This document shows positions 5,783 through 12,929 of a stretch of 15,202 bases of DNA, one piece after another. Under the pieces are notes generated by a model that made no database searches, had not been told where the DNA came from, and saw nothing but the letters and a program-made list of their open reading frames with translations. This DNA comes from Bacillota bacterium (GTDB lineage: Bacteria; Bacillota_I; Bacilli_A; RFN20; CAG-288): positions 1-15,202 of the forward strand of contig JAEWSP010000002.1 of the NCBI GenBank assembly GCA_023459795.1, read 5' to 3'. The position numbers and the translations under genes are program-made. Position 1 is the first letter of the stretch. Each line of letters starts with the position of its first letter.

Positions 5783-8551
5783 TTATTCATCCTTCAAACA
5801 CTTTGCCGGGCTCTCGTTTGCAGCCTGGATTGCCGGAATCAGGGAAGAAACAAATCCGATCAGCAAAGCGATTCCTACCACAATCAAAGCATGGTACCAG
5901 GTGAAGGAGCAGATGGAAGTGATTCCGTATTCCGGGTAGGCAGAGGCAATCAGCTTGTTCAGAGGGAACGATAAGCCAAAGGTCAGAAGGGAAGCAAAGA
6001 TGCCGGAAGAAAGGCCTAGAACCAAAGTCTCCGAGACAAACAGGGCAGCGATATCGTATTTCCTTGCGCCCAGGGACCTGAGGAGGCCGATCTCCCTCTT
6101 CCGTTCCAGGACGTTGTTGCTAGTAAGTAGTCCGATCATACCGATCGATACGATAAGGGAGATGATGACGAAGATCAGAAGGATCTGCTTCGTGATATCC
6201 ATAACCCCCTGGACATCCTTGATCCGCCAGTCGATATTGGCGGCCGAATAGGATACGACTTCCGTAGCGTCGGATGCATGGTCGGAGGAACCGGCTGCTA
6301 TCTCGTTGAAGGAGTCGATTGCCTTGAGAAGGCTGGTCCTGGACTCCAGGCTTGTCGGATAGAGGACGATCCGTTTGACGACGGAATAGGCATTCAGGTA
6401 GCTGACTAAGGAGATGAGATCGTTATAAGCCTTATCGGATTCTCCTGCAGTCTGATACTCTTCCTTGATCCTATCGAGCCAGTCGGAAAGAAGGGTTCCC
6501 TTAGAAAGATCCTTCCCGAGCAGTTCATCCGATATGAGGGAGACACCGTTCGTCTTGGCATCGTAAAGGAATCTGCCGAATCCCCCGTAGTAGGAATAGG
6601 AACCCGAACTGTAAGAGACGACATAACGGAAGTAGTCGTTCAGAAGAAAGTTCAGGCTGTCCAGAGGAACGCCGTTCTCTCCGTTGTTCTGATAATCCTC
6701 TTCGATCTTGGATAGCTTGTCCACAAATCCTTGGAGGATATCCGCGGAAGTCTTCCCCGTAGTATCCTCATTGGTCCTGAACAGGATACGGTTCTTGAAG
6801 GTAGCGGCATAGACGCTTCCCTTGTTCTCTTCCTGAAGCTTCGTGACCAGGTTCTTCTGGTAGCATAAGGCAGGGTCCAAAGCGGAGACGGAATAGTTCT
6901 CCTTGGCTCGAAGGATTCCGCAGATCCGGAGCGTCTTCCCGATAGATGCATCAGCATAGAAATCCGGGTCTACGACTCCGCTGGAGTCTTCTCCCTTGGC
7001 GGAGAAGAAAGACATATTCCTAGAAGCCGTAAGGTCATCCGAAAGGGAGGCCTCTCCGGTCTTCTCGTAGTATTCGTCGTTGTTATAAACCTTATATGTC
7101 TTTCCGAGGATGTCAGAAGTAGAAATCGGCTTTACCTTCGTAGAAAGGGTAGAGTCTTCGACATCTGTTTCCTCCTCCGTATCGGCATAGAAGCCGAGCG
7201 TCTTAAGAAGCGAGAAAGGAGCCGCATTGTACTGGTTAACGACCAGGACCAGATCCGAATCGGAGGAAGGATAGGTTCCGTCGATCAGATCATAATGGGT
7301 GGTATCGTCATAAAGGACATGGAAGTTCGTCCCACTGGTGTTTACATGCCTTACCTGGCTTGCTGTCTCTCCGTCCAAAGAAGCCGGGAACTGGGTTGTA
7401 AGGTGCAAAGAATACGTATCTTCATACATCAGATAGCTTTCCCTAAGGAGCCCTTCCCCTTTCAGGGAATCGATGTAGGAGAGGAACTTCGGAGAGAAGT
7501 TGTTGTACTGGTAGTTCGTATATTTCTCCGTCGAGACGGAAGGATAGATTTCCTTCCCGTCCGGATAGGAGACGGAGGCATTGTACTTCTCCCAGTCTTC
7601 CGTGGAAGTGGACTGGTTATAGGCTGTCAGCACCACCGGAAAGGAGCTGGCGGAGTTAGCGGATATATCCCTGGAGTAGGAGACGAATCCGTTGTTCAGG
7701 CCTAGGAAGAAAGCAATGCCGATCATGCCAAAGGAATTTGCCACTGCCGTAAGGACCGGCTTCCACTTCTTGCTGAACAGCGACTTCATCGCCAAAGACC
7801 ACCGCATCCGTAGGGATAGGCGGGATTTCCGTAACGCTTTCTCCGGCCTATTTCCGGATTGCGGTTTTTCTTTGCTTAAGGTCTCATCCGAAACGACATT
7901 GCCGTCCTTCATCCTGATGATACGGTCGGAATACTTCTTGGCAAGGTCCTCGTTATGGGTAACCATGAGAACAAGCCTGGTCTTGGAGATTTCCTTGATC
8001 AGAGCCATGATCTCTTTGCTGGAAACAGAATCCAGGGAACCGGTCGGTTCATCGGCTAGGATGATCTTTGGATCCGAGACGATAGAACGGGCAATGGCTA
8101 CCCTTTGCTGCTGACCGCCGGACAGCTGGGACGGAAGCTTCTTCTCATATCCGAAAAGACCTACTTCCCGCAAAGCCTCGACGGAACGTTTTTCGATTTC
8201 CGATGCAGAAAAGCCCGTCACAGCAAGACCGGCCTTGATATTGTCGAGGACGGTAAGGTTAGGAAGCAGGTAATAGTTCTGGAGAACAAAACCTACTTCA
8301 TTGTTCCTGTAGGAGTCGAGATCTTCCGGAGCAAGGCTTTCCAGAGGATGCCCGTCAACAACGACATATCCGCTATCGAAAGTATCCAATCCTCCGATGA
8401 CATTGAGCAGGGTCGTCTTTCCGCAGCCCGAAGGACCGAGGATAGAAACAAACTGGATTTCCGGGAACCCTAGGGAAATACCCTTCAGCGCCGTGAAGGA
8501 ATTCTTCCGGTCGATAGGATACTTCTTTACCAGATCCCGGATTTCGATCAT
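5783..8551 (-). CDS. ABC transporter, ATPase fused to FtsX-like permease (MacB-like)
   Basis: A 922-aa single-chain transporter. The N-terminal LolD/MacB-type ATPase has Walker A GPSGCGKTT at residues 39-47, a Q-loop at 91, signature LSGGQQQR at 143-150, Walker B IILADEPT at 163-170 and an H-loop histidine at 199. The permease half has one membrane segment at about 265-285, a large external domain of roughly 500 residues, then segments at about 790-812, 838-862 and 885-906. The cytosolic loop ERKREIGLLRSLGAR near 816-830 is typical of FtsX/MacB proteins. Such mechanotransmission-type proteins move lipoproteins, peptides or toxins or drive cell-envelope enzymes rather than importing nutrients. 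The ATG overlaps the upstream stop as ATGA and lacks its own Shine-Dalgarno sequence, implying translational coupling to the 214-aa protein. The external domain is not recognisable and the substrate is unknown. It is the last gene of a four-gene operon. Confidence 0.92.
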   Translation of the reverse strand: MIEIRDLVKKYPIDRKNSFTALKGISLGFPEIQFVSILGPSGCGKTTLLNVIGGLDTFDSGYVVVDGHPLESLAPEDLDSYRNNEVGFVLQNYYLLPNLTVLDNIKAGLAVTGFSASEIEKRSVEALREVGLFGYEKKLPSQLSGGQQQRVAIARSIVSDPKIILADEPTGSLDSVSSKEIMALIKEISKTRLVLMVTHNEDLAKKYSDRIIRMKDGNVVSDETLSKEKPQSGNRPEKALRKSRLSLRMRWSLAMKSLFSKKWKPVLTAVANSFGMIGIAFFLGLNNGFVSYSRDISANSASSFPVVLTAYNQSTSTEDWEKYNASVSYPDGKEIYPSVSTEKYTNYQYNNFSPKFLSYIDSLKGEGLLRESYLMYEDTYSLHLTTQFPASLDGETASQVRHVNTSGTNFHVLYDDTTHYDLIDGTYPSSDSDLVLVVNQYNAAPFSLLKTLGFYADTEEETDVEDSTLSTKVKPISTSDILGKTYKVYNNDEYYEKTGEASLSDDLTASRNMSFFSAKGEDSSGVVDPDFYADASIGKTLRICGILRAKENYSVSALDPALCYQKNLVTKLQEENKGSVYAATFKNRILFRTNEDTTGKTSADILQGFVDKLSKIEEDYQNNGENGVPLDSLNFLLNDYFRYVVSYSSGSYSYYGGFGRFLYDAKTNGVSLISDELLGKDLSKGTLLSDWLDRIKEEYQTAGESDKAYNDLISLVSYLNAYSVVKRIVLYPTSLESRTSLLKAIDSFNEIAAGSSDHASDATEVVSYSAANIDWRIKDVQGVMDITKQILLIFVIISLIVSIGMIGLLTSNNVLERKREIGLLRSLGARKYDIAALFVSETLVLGLSSGIFASLLTFGLSFPLNKLIASAYPEYGITSICSFTWYHALIVVGIALLIGFVSSLIPAIQAANESPAKCLKDE

Positions 8552-9192
8552 TTCTGCAGGGCCGCAATTCTCTGATTCAGCTCGTAGCAGCAGATCTGAT
8601 TCGCTTCTGCGATCTGCAGGAGCTTATGATATAAAGCCTGATTCTCCATCGGCAAAGAGAAAGCGGAGACCAGGTAGTCCTTAGCGGCATCATCCACATA
8701 CGGAACGTCGAGAAGGGCGTTCTCCTGGAAGAAACGGGCAGCCTTGTTGAAGTAGAGGCCGATTCCCGAGACATGCAGACGGTCGAGGAAGGAAACGGTG
8801 TCTTCTTCCGTCTGGGTCTTCTCGGCAAGATTCTTCTTGAAGCCGTCGAAGTCGACCGTCTTCTCCAAATACCGGGCAGTCTCATAGCTAGCCTTGGCTA
8901 GCTTCTTGAGAGCAGGGACACGGATATCCTTACCGGCTTTGCCGATCAGAAGGTCGTGGAACTTCTTGTAGTTCCCTTCCTTCAGGATCTTCTTGTATTC
9001 ATATCCGTCCAGAAGATCGCTGTAATCCTTCTTGCCGTCAAGGATTCCCAGGTCTTCCTTCGTGGAATCGCTGAGCTGGGCAAGGATCAGGGCCTTGAAG
9101 AGGTCCTTCTCGTCTGCTATTGCCTTGGGTTTTACAATCTTCTTTTCCTGTGTCTTGGACACCAGTTCTTCGTAAGCTTCCTTTTCCGTCAT
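8548..9192 (-). CDS. Unknown helical protein coupled to the ABC transporter
   Basis: This 214-aa soluble protein is not recognised. It is rich in Lys, Glu, Leu and Ala and should be almost wholly alpha-helical, without signal peptide or membrane segment. GGAGGT lies 5 nt before the ATG, a strong site that clearly fixes the start. Its stop TGA overlaps the ATG of the ABC transporter as ATGA, so the two are probably made in matched amounts. The reading frame of the upstream propeller gene runs 155 nt into it. The segment LHVSGIGLYFNKAARFF near residues 139-155, followed by VPYVDDAAKDYL, faintly recalls a helix-hairpin-helix glycosylase pattern, but the match is too weak to name. It could be an accessory or regulatory subunit of the transporter. 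Confidence 0.85.
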   Translation of the reverse strand: MTEKEAYEELVSKTQEKKIVKPKAIADEKDLFKALILAQLSDSTKEDLGILDGKKDYSDLLDGYEYKKILKEGNYKKFHDLLIGKAGKDIRVPALKKLAKASYETARYLEKTVDFDGFKKNLAEKTQTEEDTVSFLDRLHVSGIGLYFNKAARFFQENALLDVPYVDDAAKDYLVSAFSLPMENQALYHKLLQIAEANQICCYELNQRIAALQK

Positions 9193-10192
9193 GGTTTACC
9201 TCCATCATATAGAACCTATCCTCGGTAGAGAAACCTAGGAACCGTTCTCCTAAAGTATAAACGTTTGGAAGAGAAATACCGAGAGTAAGGGAATCGATTT
9301 CTTCGATTTCCGGGTACGAGAACACTCTGATCCTTGTGTAGGCGCTGTAATCATCCGCTGTGCAGAGGACAAGGAGATCCGGATTCAGGAAAGCAAAAGA
9401 CTCTATTTCCTCAAACCGGTACCGTACTTTCCTAAAGGCCGGTTTCCCGTCCTCTTCCGGAAGGAAGGAGATAGTAGGATATATCTGAGGAAGGTCTTCC
9501 TCTTGCTCCTCGATAAGGACTTTCCTGTCTACTTCTACAAGCCTTCTGTCATATAGTTTGTATCCGTCCCTATACCGGGCTAGGACACATTCCCTTTTAT
9601 CGTCTACGACCAGGGAATCCCGGATCTGGGCTAGAGGAGACATGGAAGTAGGGGTGAACCTCTTCCCGTCGAAGAAGTAGAGTTCCCCTTCCAAGGTCTC
9701 GAAAAGGTATCCGTTTCTAAACGGAACAGTAACAATCCGGACAAAGGAACGAGGAATCGGTATCTGATCCTTTTCCTGAAGATCCGGTAGTTTCAGCTTC
9801 CAGAGTTCTATCTGGCATCCGGCTAGGTACTCCTTTTCCGGATAGAGGGAGATGCAGTTATCTAGCGGGTAGGCAAGAAGCATAAGAAGATACTTAGAAT
9901 CCGGAGAGAAGGCAGTCGATATCGGATTGTCTCTTCCTATCTCCTGAAGCAGAAGGAGGGCTTTCCTCTTCCCGTCTTCGACACGGTAAAGAGCAATTCC
10001 TAAGGCTTCGCTTTTTGCTAGGACATAACGCTTGTCCAAAGACATCTCTAGAGAGCCGGCAGTAAAGAAATCGTCATTCTCTATCCTTCCGCCCTTGGTC
10101 TGGAAAACCAGTCCCTGGCCTAAGGCTAGAACCATCCCGTCTCCAGTATCGGCCACACAAAAGACATCCGGCATGGATTGCTTGATCTGAAT
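9038..10192 (-). CDS. Beta-propeller-like (WD40-like) unknown protein
   Basis: The frame encodes repeated beta strands with propeller-like turns such as STAFSPDSKYLLML, GELYFFDGKRF, RDGYKLYDRRL and TRIRVFSYPEIEEIDSL, so a cytosolic beta-propeller binding scaffold is likely; there is no signal peptide. Two boundary problems exist. At the 5' end a perfect AAAGGAGG (10206-10199) is 6 nt before an in-frame ATT at 10192, while the first ATG (10174) is 24 nt away from it; I prefer the ATT, adding IQIKQS before MPDVF. At the 3' end the frame continues 155 nt inside the next gene; the last 50 or so residues (after FYMMEVN) are Arg/Gly/Pro/Gln-rich and look like an out-of-frame reading, so the native stop may have been lost by mutation. 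It starts 12 nt after the hydrolase stop, so it is in that operon. Confidence 0.75.
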   Translation of the reverse strand: MQIKQSMPDVFCVADTGDGMVLALGQGLVFQTKGGRIENDDFFTAGSLEMSLDKRYVLAKSEALGIALYRVEDGKRKALLLLQEIGRDNPISTAFSPDSKYLLMLLAYPLDNCISLYPEKEYLAGCQIELWKLKLPDLQEKDQIPIPRSFVRIVTVPFRNGYLFETLEGELYFFDGKRFTPTSMSPLAQIRDSLVVDDKRECVLARYRDGYKLYDRRLVEVDRKVLIEEQEEDLPQIYPTISFLPEEDGKPAFRKVRYRFEEIESFAFLNPDLLVLCTADDYSAYTRIRVFSYPEIEEIDSLTLGISLPNVYTLGERFLGFSTEDRFYMMEVNHDGKGSLRRTGVQDTGKEDCKTQGNSRREGPLQGPDPCPAQRFHEGRPGNP

Positions 10193-10198
10193 AAAAAT

Positions 10199-10206
10199 CC
10201 TCCTTT
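10199..10206 (-). promoter_or_regulatory. Perfect Shine-Dalgarno site before an ATT codon
   Basis: AAAGGAGG overlaps the stop codon of the hydrolase gene and is followed by ATTTTT and then in-frame ATT. The nearest ATG is 18 nt further on, too far for this site. Confidence 0.65.
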
Positions 10207-11104
10207 ACTTCTCCGTTCTATTTAGGAAGGAGATCGTCTTGTCTATATAAAGACTGTTCTGATCGAAATAAGTCATATGACGGCTATTGGGGATAAGGAA
10301 CCATTCCTTGTCTTTGCAGCCTGTTAGGGCCTCCAGCATGATCTTGTTCTGCAGAGGCGTCGACTCGTCGTCCGTTCCGGACAGAATAAGAGTCGGAACG
10401 GTAATATTCTTCATCTTCTTTGTCACATCGTAACAAGCCAGGGATCCAAGAGGAGTGAATTCGCTTGGACCCCAGGCTTCCAGATACGCTTCCTTGCCAC
10501 TGACCTTGGGACGTAGAAGACATTCCGGAGCATCCTTCTTGTAAGGAACATCCGAAACAAACCGGGCCAGGTAATGATCGGTTGCCGTCTTATAGGAGGC
10601 TAAGGAATAGTCATTCTTCTTCTCCCCTTCAGCGATAGCTTCCTGATCTTCCTTGGAAAGATACCGGATCAGCCGATGGGTTTCTTCCCGCCAGAGACTG
10701 CTGGAAGAAAGAGTCGAAGAGAGCTGGATGCTTTTTACCCCTTTCGGGTTCTTCCCTGTCATGTAGAGAAGAAGAAGCATTCCGCCCCAGCTATGTCCCA
10801 TGATATGGACAGAAGAGAGGGAAAGCTCCTTGCGGAGATTCTCCAGCTCCTGAAGCCATACTTCTTCCTGGAAGAGTTCCGGATGCTTCCCCTCGACAAA
10901 GGAAAGGCCGCATCCGATCTGGTCGTAGCTGATTACGGGCCGGTCATCCAGCTCTGCCAGCCGGTCCAGGAGCTCAAACGAATTATGGGTGGATCCAGGG
11001 CCGCCATGAAGCAGAAGGAAGGGAGTCTTCTTCCCCTTCGGATTGACGATCCTGTAGTAAGTCCTGTATTCCCTGAAAGGAACGAATCCCTCTTGAATAT
11101 CCAT
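10205..11104 (-). CDS. pip: Proline iminopeptidase-like alpha/beta hydrolase
   Basis: A 299-aa serine peptidase of the alpha/beta-hydrolase fold (peptidase family S33), expected to remove N-terminal proline or other residues from short peptides in the cytosol. Motifs are HGGPG at residues 33-37 (oxyanion hole), the nucleophile elbow GHSWGG at 103-108 with Ser105, the acid in SGTDDESTP near 245-246 and His276 in NSRHMTY. Length and spacing match the prolyl aminopeptidase/tricorn-interacting factor F1 group. No signal peptide is seen. AAGGAGGA lies 6 nt before the ATG. An extended -10 box sits just upstream, so the leader should be only about 15 nt. It is the first gene of an operon with the propeller, helical and ABC transporter proteins, which may point to a role in peptide processing linked to transport. 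Other S33 hydrolases share these motifs, so the exact substrate is uncertain. Confidence 0.9.
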   Translation of the reverse strand: MDIQEGFVPFREYRTYYRIVNPKGKKTPFLLLHGGPGSTHNSFELLDRLAELDDRPVISYDQIGCGLSFVEGKHPELFQEEVWLQELENLRKELSLSSVHIMGHSWGGMLLLLYMTGKNPKGVKSIQLSSTLSSSSLWREETHRLIRYLSKEDQEAIAEGEKKNDYSLASYKTATDHYLARFVSDVPYKKDAPECLLRPKVSGKEAYLEAWGPSEFTPLGSLACYDVTKKMKNITVPTLILSGTDDESTPLQNKIMLEALTGCKDKEWFLIPNSRHMTYFDQNSLYIDKTISFLNRTEK

Positions 11105-11125
11105 AGGCGCTCCTCCTTGGAAGGG

Positions 11126-11134
11126 ATTCTACCA
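11126..11134 (-). promoter_or_regulatory. Extended -10 promoter of the hydrolase operon
   Basis: The minus strand reads TGGTAGAAT from 11134 to 11126. Transcription would start near 11119, immediately before the AAGGAGGA site (11118-11111). No -35 hexamer is evident. Confidence 0.6.
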
Positions 11135-11261
11135 CACCTTGCTCACCTCCTTTCACTATCTTCTCTAACCGGAGAAGGTCTTTTTTACGGGGTTTTCTGT
11201 TTTTGATAGGTTTTATTTCTTCTTCCTCCTACAAAAAAAACAAAAGATTTACTGTTTTATA

Positions 11262-11269
11262 CCCCCCCC
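11262..11269 (+). repeat. C8 homopolymer in the divergent intergenic region
   Basis: Eight consecutive C residues lie about 60 bp upstream of the broken secreted-protein gene. T-rich hexamers (TTTATA at 11256-11261) and TATACT (11282-11287) flank it at a spacing of 20, so tract-length change could alter promoter spacing. Confidence 0.5.
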
Positions 11270-11327
11270 AAGAGAAAGATGTATACTTGTACATATTGAA
11301 GTGTATAAGAGCGGAAAAGGATGAAGA

Positions 11328-11793
11328 ATGAAAAAAAGGTGTATATGAATTTGCCTTAACTCTTCTGTTCGCCATCGGTGCTGCTTTCGGTATTTCCGAT
11401 ACCATGAAAAACAAAGTACCCAAGAACAGCGGCGCGATTACGATGTAGAACTACAAGAGTTATCTCTCCTTTTCGGCCGAAGCCGGAAAAGGCGGAGGAG
11501 ACGCAGAAAAAGTAACCTATGATTTTTCCGTTACCGCCACTTCCGTTTCTTTCTATAAAATTACGGATTTATCGGCAACCTACAGCCTTCAGGAAGACCA
11601 TGCCTCCTTTTCTTCTTCCGGGTATAAGAAAACACTCTCTCAGATAGAATCCAATTCTTCTGCACTCCTAGACGAAGGAACAGTGGATTTCAATTTTTCG
11701 GCGAATGACATCTCGGAATGGATTCAGGCTGATAGCCAGATCTTCTTCTCCCTTATCTCCGTTTCCGGCAACTATGCCTGCAGCCTGAAATAG
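11328..11793 (+). pseudogene. Broken secreted protein gene (frameshift plus internal TAG)
   Basis: From the ATG at 11328 (weak AAAAGGA site upstream) the frame reads MKKRCI and stops. If the A7 run at 11331-11337 were A6, it would read MKKGVYEFALTLLFAIGAAFGISD, a good signal peptide, then run to an in-frame TAG at 11446-11448. After that TAG the same frame is open for 114 codons to the TAG at 11791, with coherent protein-like sequence (FSAEAGKGGGDAEKVTYDF, FSLISVSGNYACSLK) of beta-rich, Ser/Thr-rich character. No alternative ATG is in frame after the stop. The whole would be an exported protein of about 154 residues. The family is not recognised. The codon use of the downstream part matches the host, so decay looks recent. 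The next gene begins 9 nt after the final stop. Confidence 0.75.
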
Positions 11794-11802
11794 GAGAACA
11801 AA

Positions 11803-12138
11803 ATGATTCACTATATCCAAGAACATTCCTTATACATCCAGTGTCTTTTCTTCTTAGCCTTATCTATCGTTACAACCGTTCTCTTTGCACTCTACAAGCC
11901 TTTCCCGGTCTATTGCATTATCCTGCTCCAGTTCTCCTCGATTGCCGGAATCCTCTTCCTGCTGTTCTACCGGGAGATCGGAGTCTTCGGCAATGCTGTC
12001 TCCTCTTTCTTCCGCAGAAGCTATTCCGAAAGCCGGGAAGACAATGAGCCTTCCGGATTCGTCCTCTTCTGCAACAAGCTTCTCGGCTATCTTCTTGTTG
12101 CTCTCCAGTTCTCCTTCCTCTTCGTCAGCCATCTCTAG
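11803..12138 (+). CDS. Unknown three-pass membrane protein
   Basis: This 111-aa protein has predicted membrane segments at about residues 10-31, 36-56 and 93-111, with a polar loop (RRSYSESREDNEPSG) at about 71-85. No family is recognised. The ATG at 11803 is preceded by AGGAGA (11792-11797), which overlaps the stop of the broken secreted-protein gene, so the two were one transcript. Phe and Leu content is very high. With the following four-pass protein and the upstream exported protein it probably formed a small envelope-related operon. Confidence 0.75.
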   Translation: MIHYIQEHSLYIQCLFFLALSIVTTVLFALYKPFPVYCIILLQFSSIAGILFLLFYREIGVFGNAVSSFFRRSYSESREDNEPSGFVLFCNKLLGYLLVALQFSFLFVSHL

Positions 12139-12193
12139 GCGATCCGCTATTCTGCATTTAGCATAGGTATTTGAAAAAAATAGGAGGTCAAAA

Positions 12194-12610
12194 ATGGACT
12201 ACGATAAAGGTTTCCGTGTCTCCGGCTTTCTTCTTTCCTTCCTCACTTTCCTGTTCTTCTTCTATCTTCTTGCCGCCTACAACTATCAGGTACTGCCTTT
12301 TACGTTTGGAGGACTCTGCGGATTTCCTTTCCTTCTGACAATCCCCCTCTTCTTCCTTTCCGTCTATCTCCTCGCAAGAAAGGGAAAATCCCCGATGCCT
12401 TATATCTTCCTTGCCGCTCTTTTCTTCCTGATCTTCCTCCTTTTCCTCTTCCAGGTCATCTTCACTGTAAAATCCGGAGAAATGAAAGGCGGATACCTCG
12501 TCTTTTCCGTCCTTAGCCTTGTCCTGGATATCCTAGCCTTGCTGGACTACTCCCTGCTCTTCTACCGGAACAGGAAAGCGGATTCCCTTCTAGAAGCAAA
12601 AGAAGGATAG
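12194..12610 (+). CDS. Unknown four-pass membrane protein
   Basis: This 138-aa protein has predicted membrane segments at about residues 10-31, 37-61, 69-91 and 100-123 and a charged tail (NRKADSLLEAKEG). No family is recognised. The start is clear: AGGAGGT at 12182-12188 lies 5 nt before the ATG. It follows the three-pass membrane protein by 55 bp and is followed by a strong terminator, so it is likely the last gene of that operon. Confidence 0.8.
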   Translation: MDYDKGFRVSGFLLSFLTFLFFFYLLAAYNYQVLPFTFGGLCGFPFLLTIPLFFLSVYLLARKGKSPMPYIFLAALFFLIFLLFLFQVIFTVKSGEMKGGYLVFSVLSLVLDILALLDYSLLFYRNRKADSLLEAKEG

Positions 12611-12634
12611 AAGGAATCTTGATTCCAAATAAAA

Positions 12635-12681
12635 GGGCCAGTCTTGCTGGCCCCTAAGAGGGCTGAGAAGTCCTCTTTTTT
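12635..12681. terminator. Two back-to-back convergent terminators
   Basis: Hairpin A pairs GGGCCAG (12635-12641) with CTGGCCC (12647-12653) and on the minus strand is followed by TTTTATTT. Hairpin B pairs AGAGGGCT (12657-12664) with AGTCCTCT (12669-12676), including one G-U pair and a GAGA tetraloop, and is followed by six T on the plus strand. Each hairpin thus serves one of the convergent operons. A further small inverted repeat, GGAATC/GATTCC, sits at 12613-12626. Confidence 0.9.
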
Positions 12682-12692
12682 AATAAGCGGAA

Positions 12693-12923
12693 TTACTTAG
12701 AAGCAGTCTCTTTCTTTTCTTTCATATCAAGAACGACAAAGACCGTCCCCGCCACGAAAGCAACAAGCGCCAGAACAAAGAGCAGGATATAGTAGAAATC
12801 CGGAGACAGGGAAGATAAGCTACCTGCATTTGGGAAGTTGGCTGCAATCAAAGCAAGACCGCCACCTATTACATCCAGTCCCGATAAAATCCATAACGCA
12901 ATACCGATAATAAGTTTTTTCAT
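12693..12923 (-). CDS. Small two-pass membrane protein, unknown
   Basis: This 76-aa protein has a Gly-rich membrane segment at about residues 4-28, a short external loop (NFPNAGSLSSLSPDF) and a second segment at about 43-65, ending in a charged tail (DMKEKKETASK). No family is recognised. Its start lies 6 nt after the stop of the putative secreted protein, and its AGGT ribosome site overlaps that stop codon, so it is co-translated in a two-gene operon. A partner or membrane anchor for the upstream exported protein is a plausible inference. Confidence 0.75.
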   Translation of the reverse strand: MKKLIIGIALWILSGLDVIGGGLALIAANFPNAGSLSSLSPDFYYILLFVLALVAFVAGTVFVVLDMKEKKETASK

Positions 12924-12929
12924 GTTAAT

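Noticed and set aside
8730..8780. Helix-hairpin-helix DNA glycosylase resemblance in the 214-aa protein
   Set aside because: Only a short GIG-like segment and a following Asp are suggestive; the catalytic Lys/Asp pattern cannot be established.
11446..11448. Possible recoding of TAG as a sense codon
   Set aside because: TAG ends several intact genes here, and the same gene also carries a frameshift, so simple decay is the better explanation.
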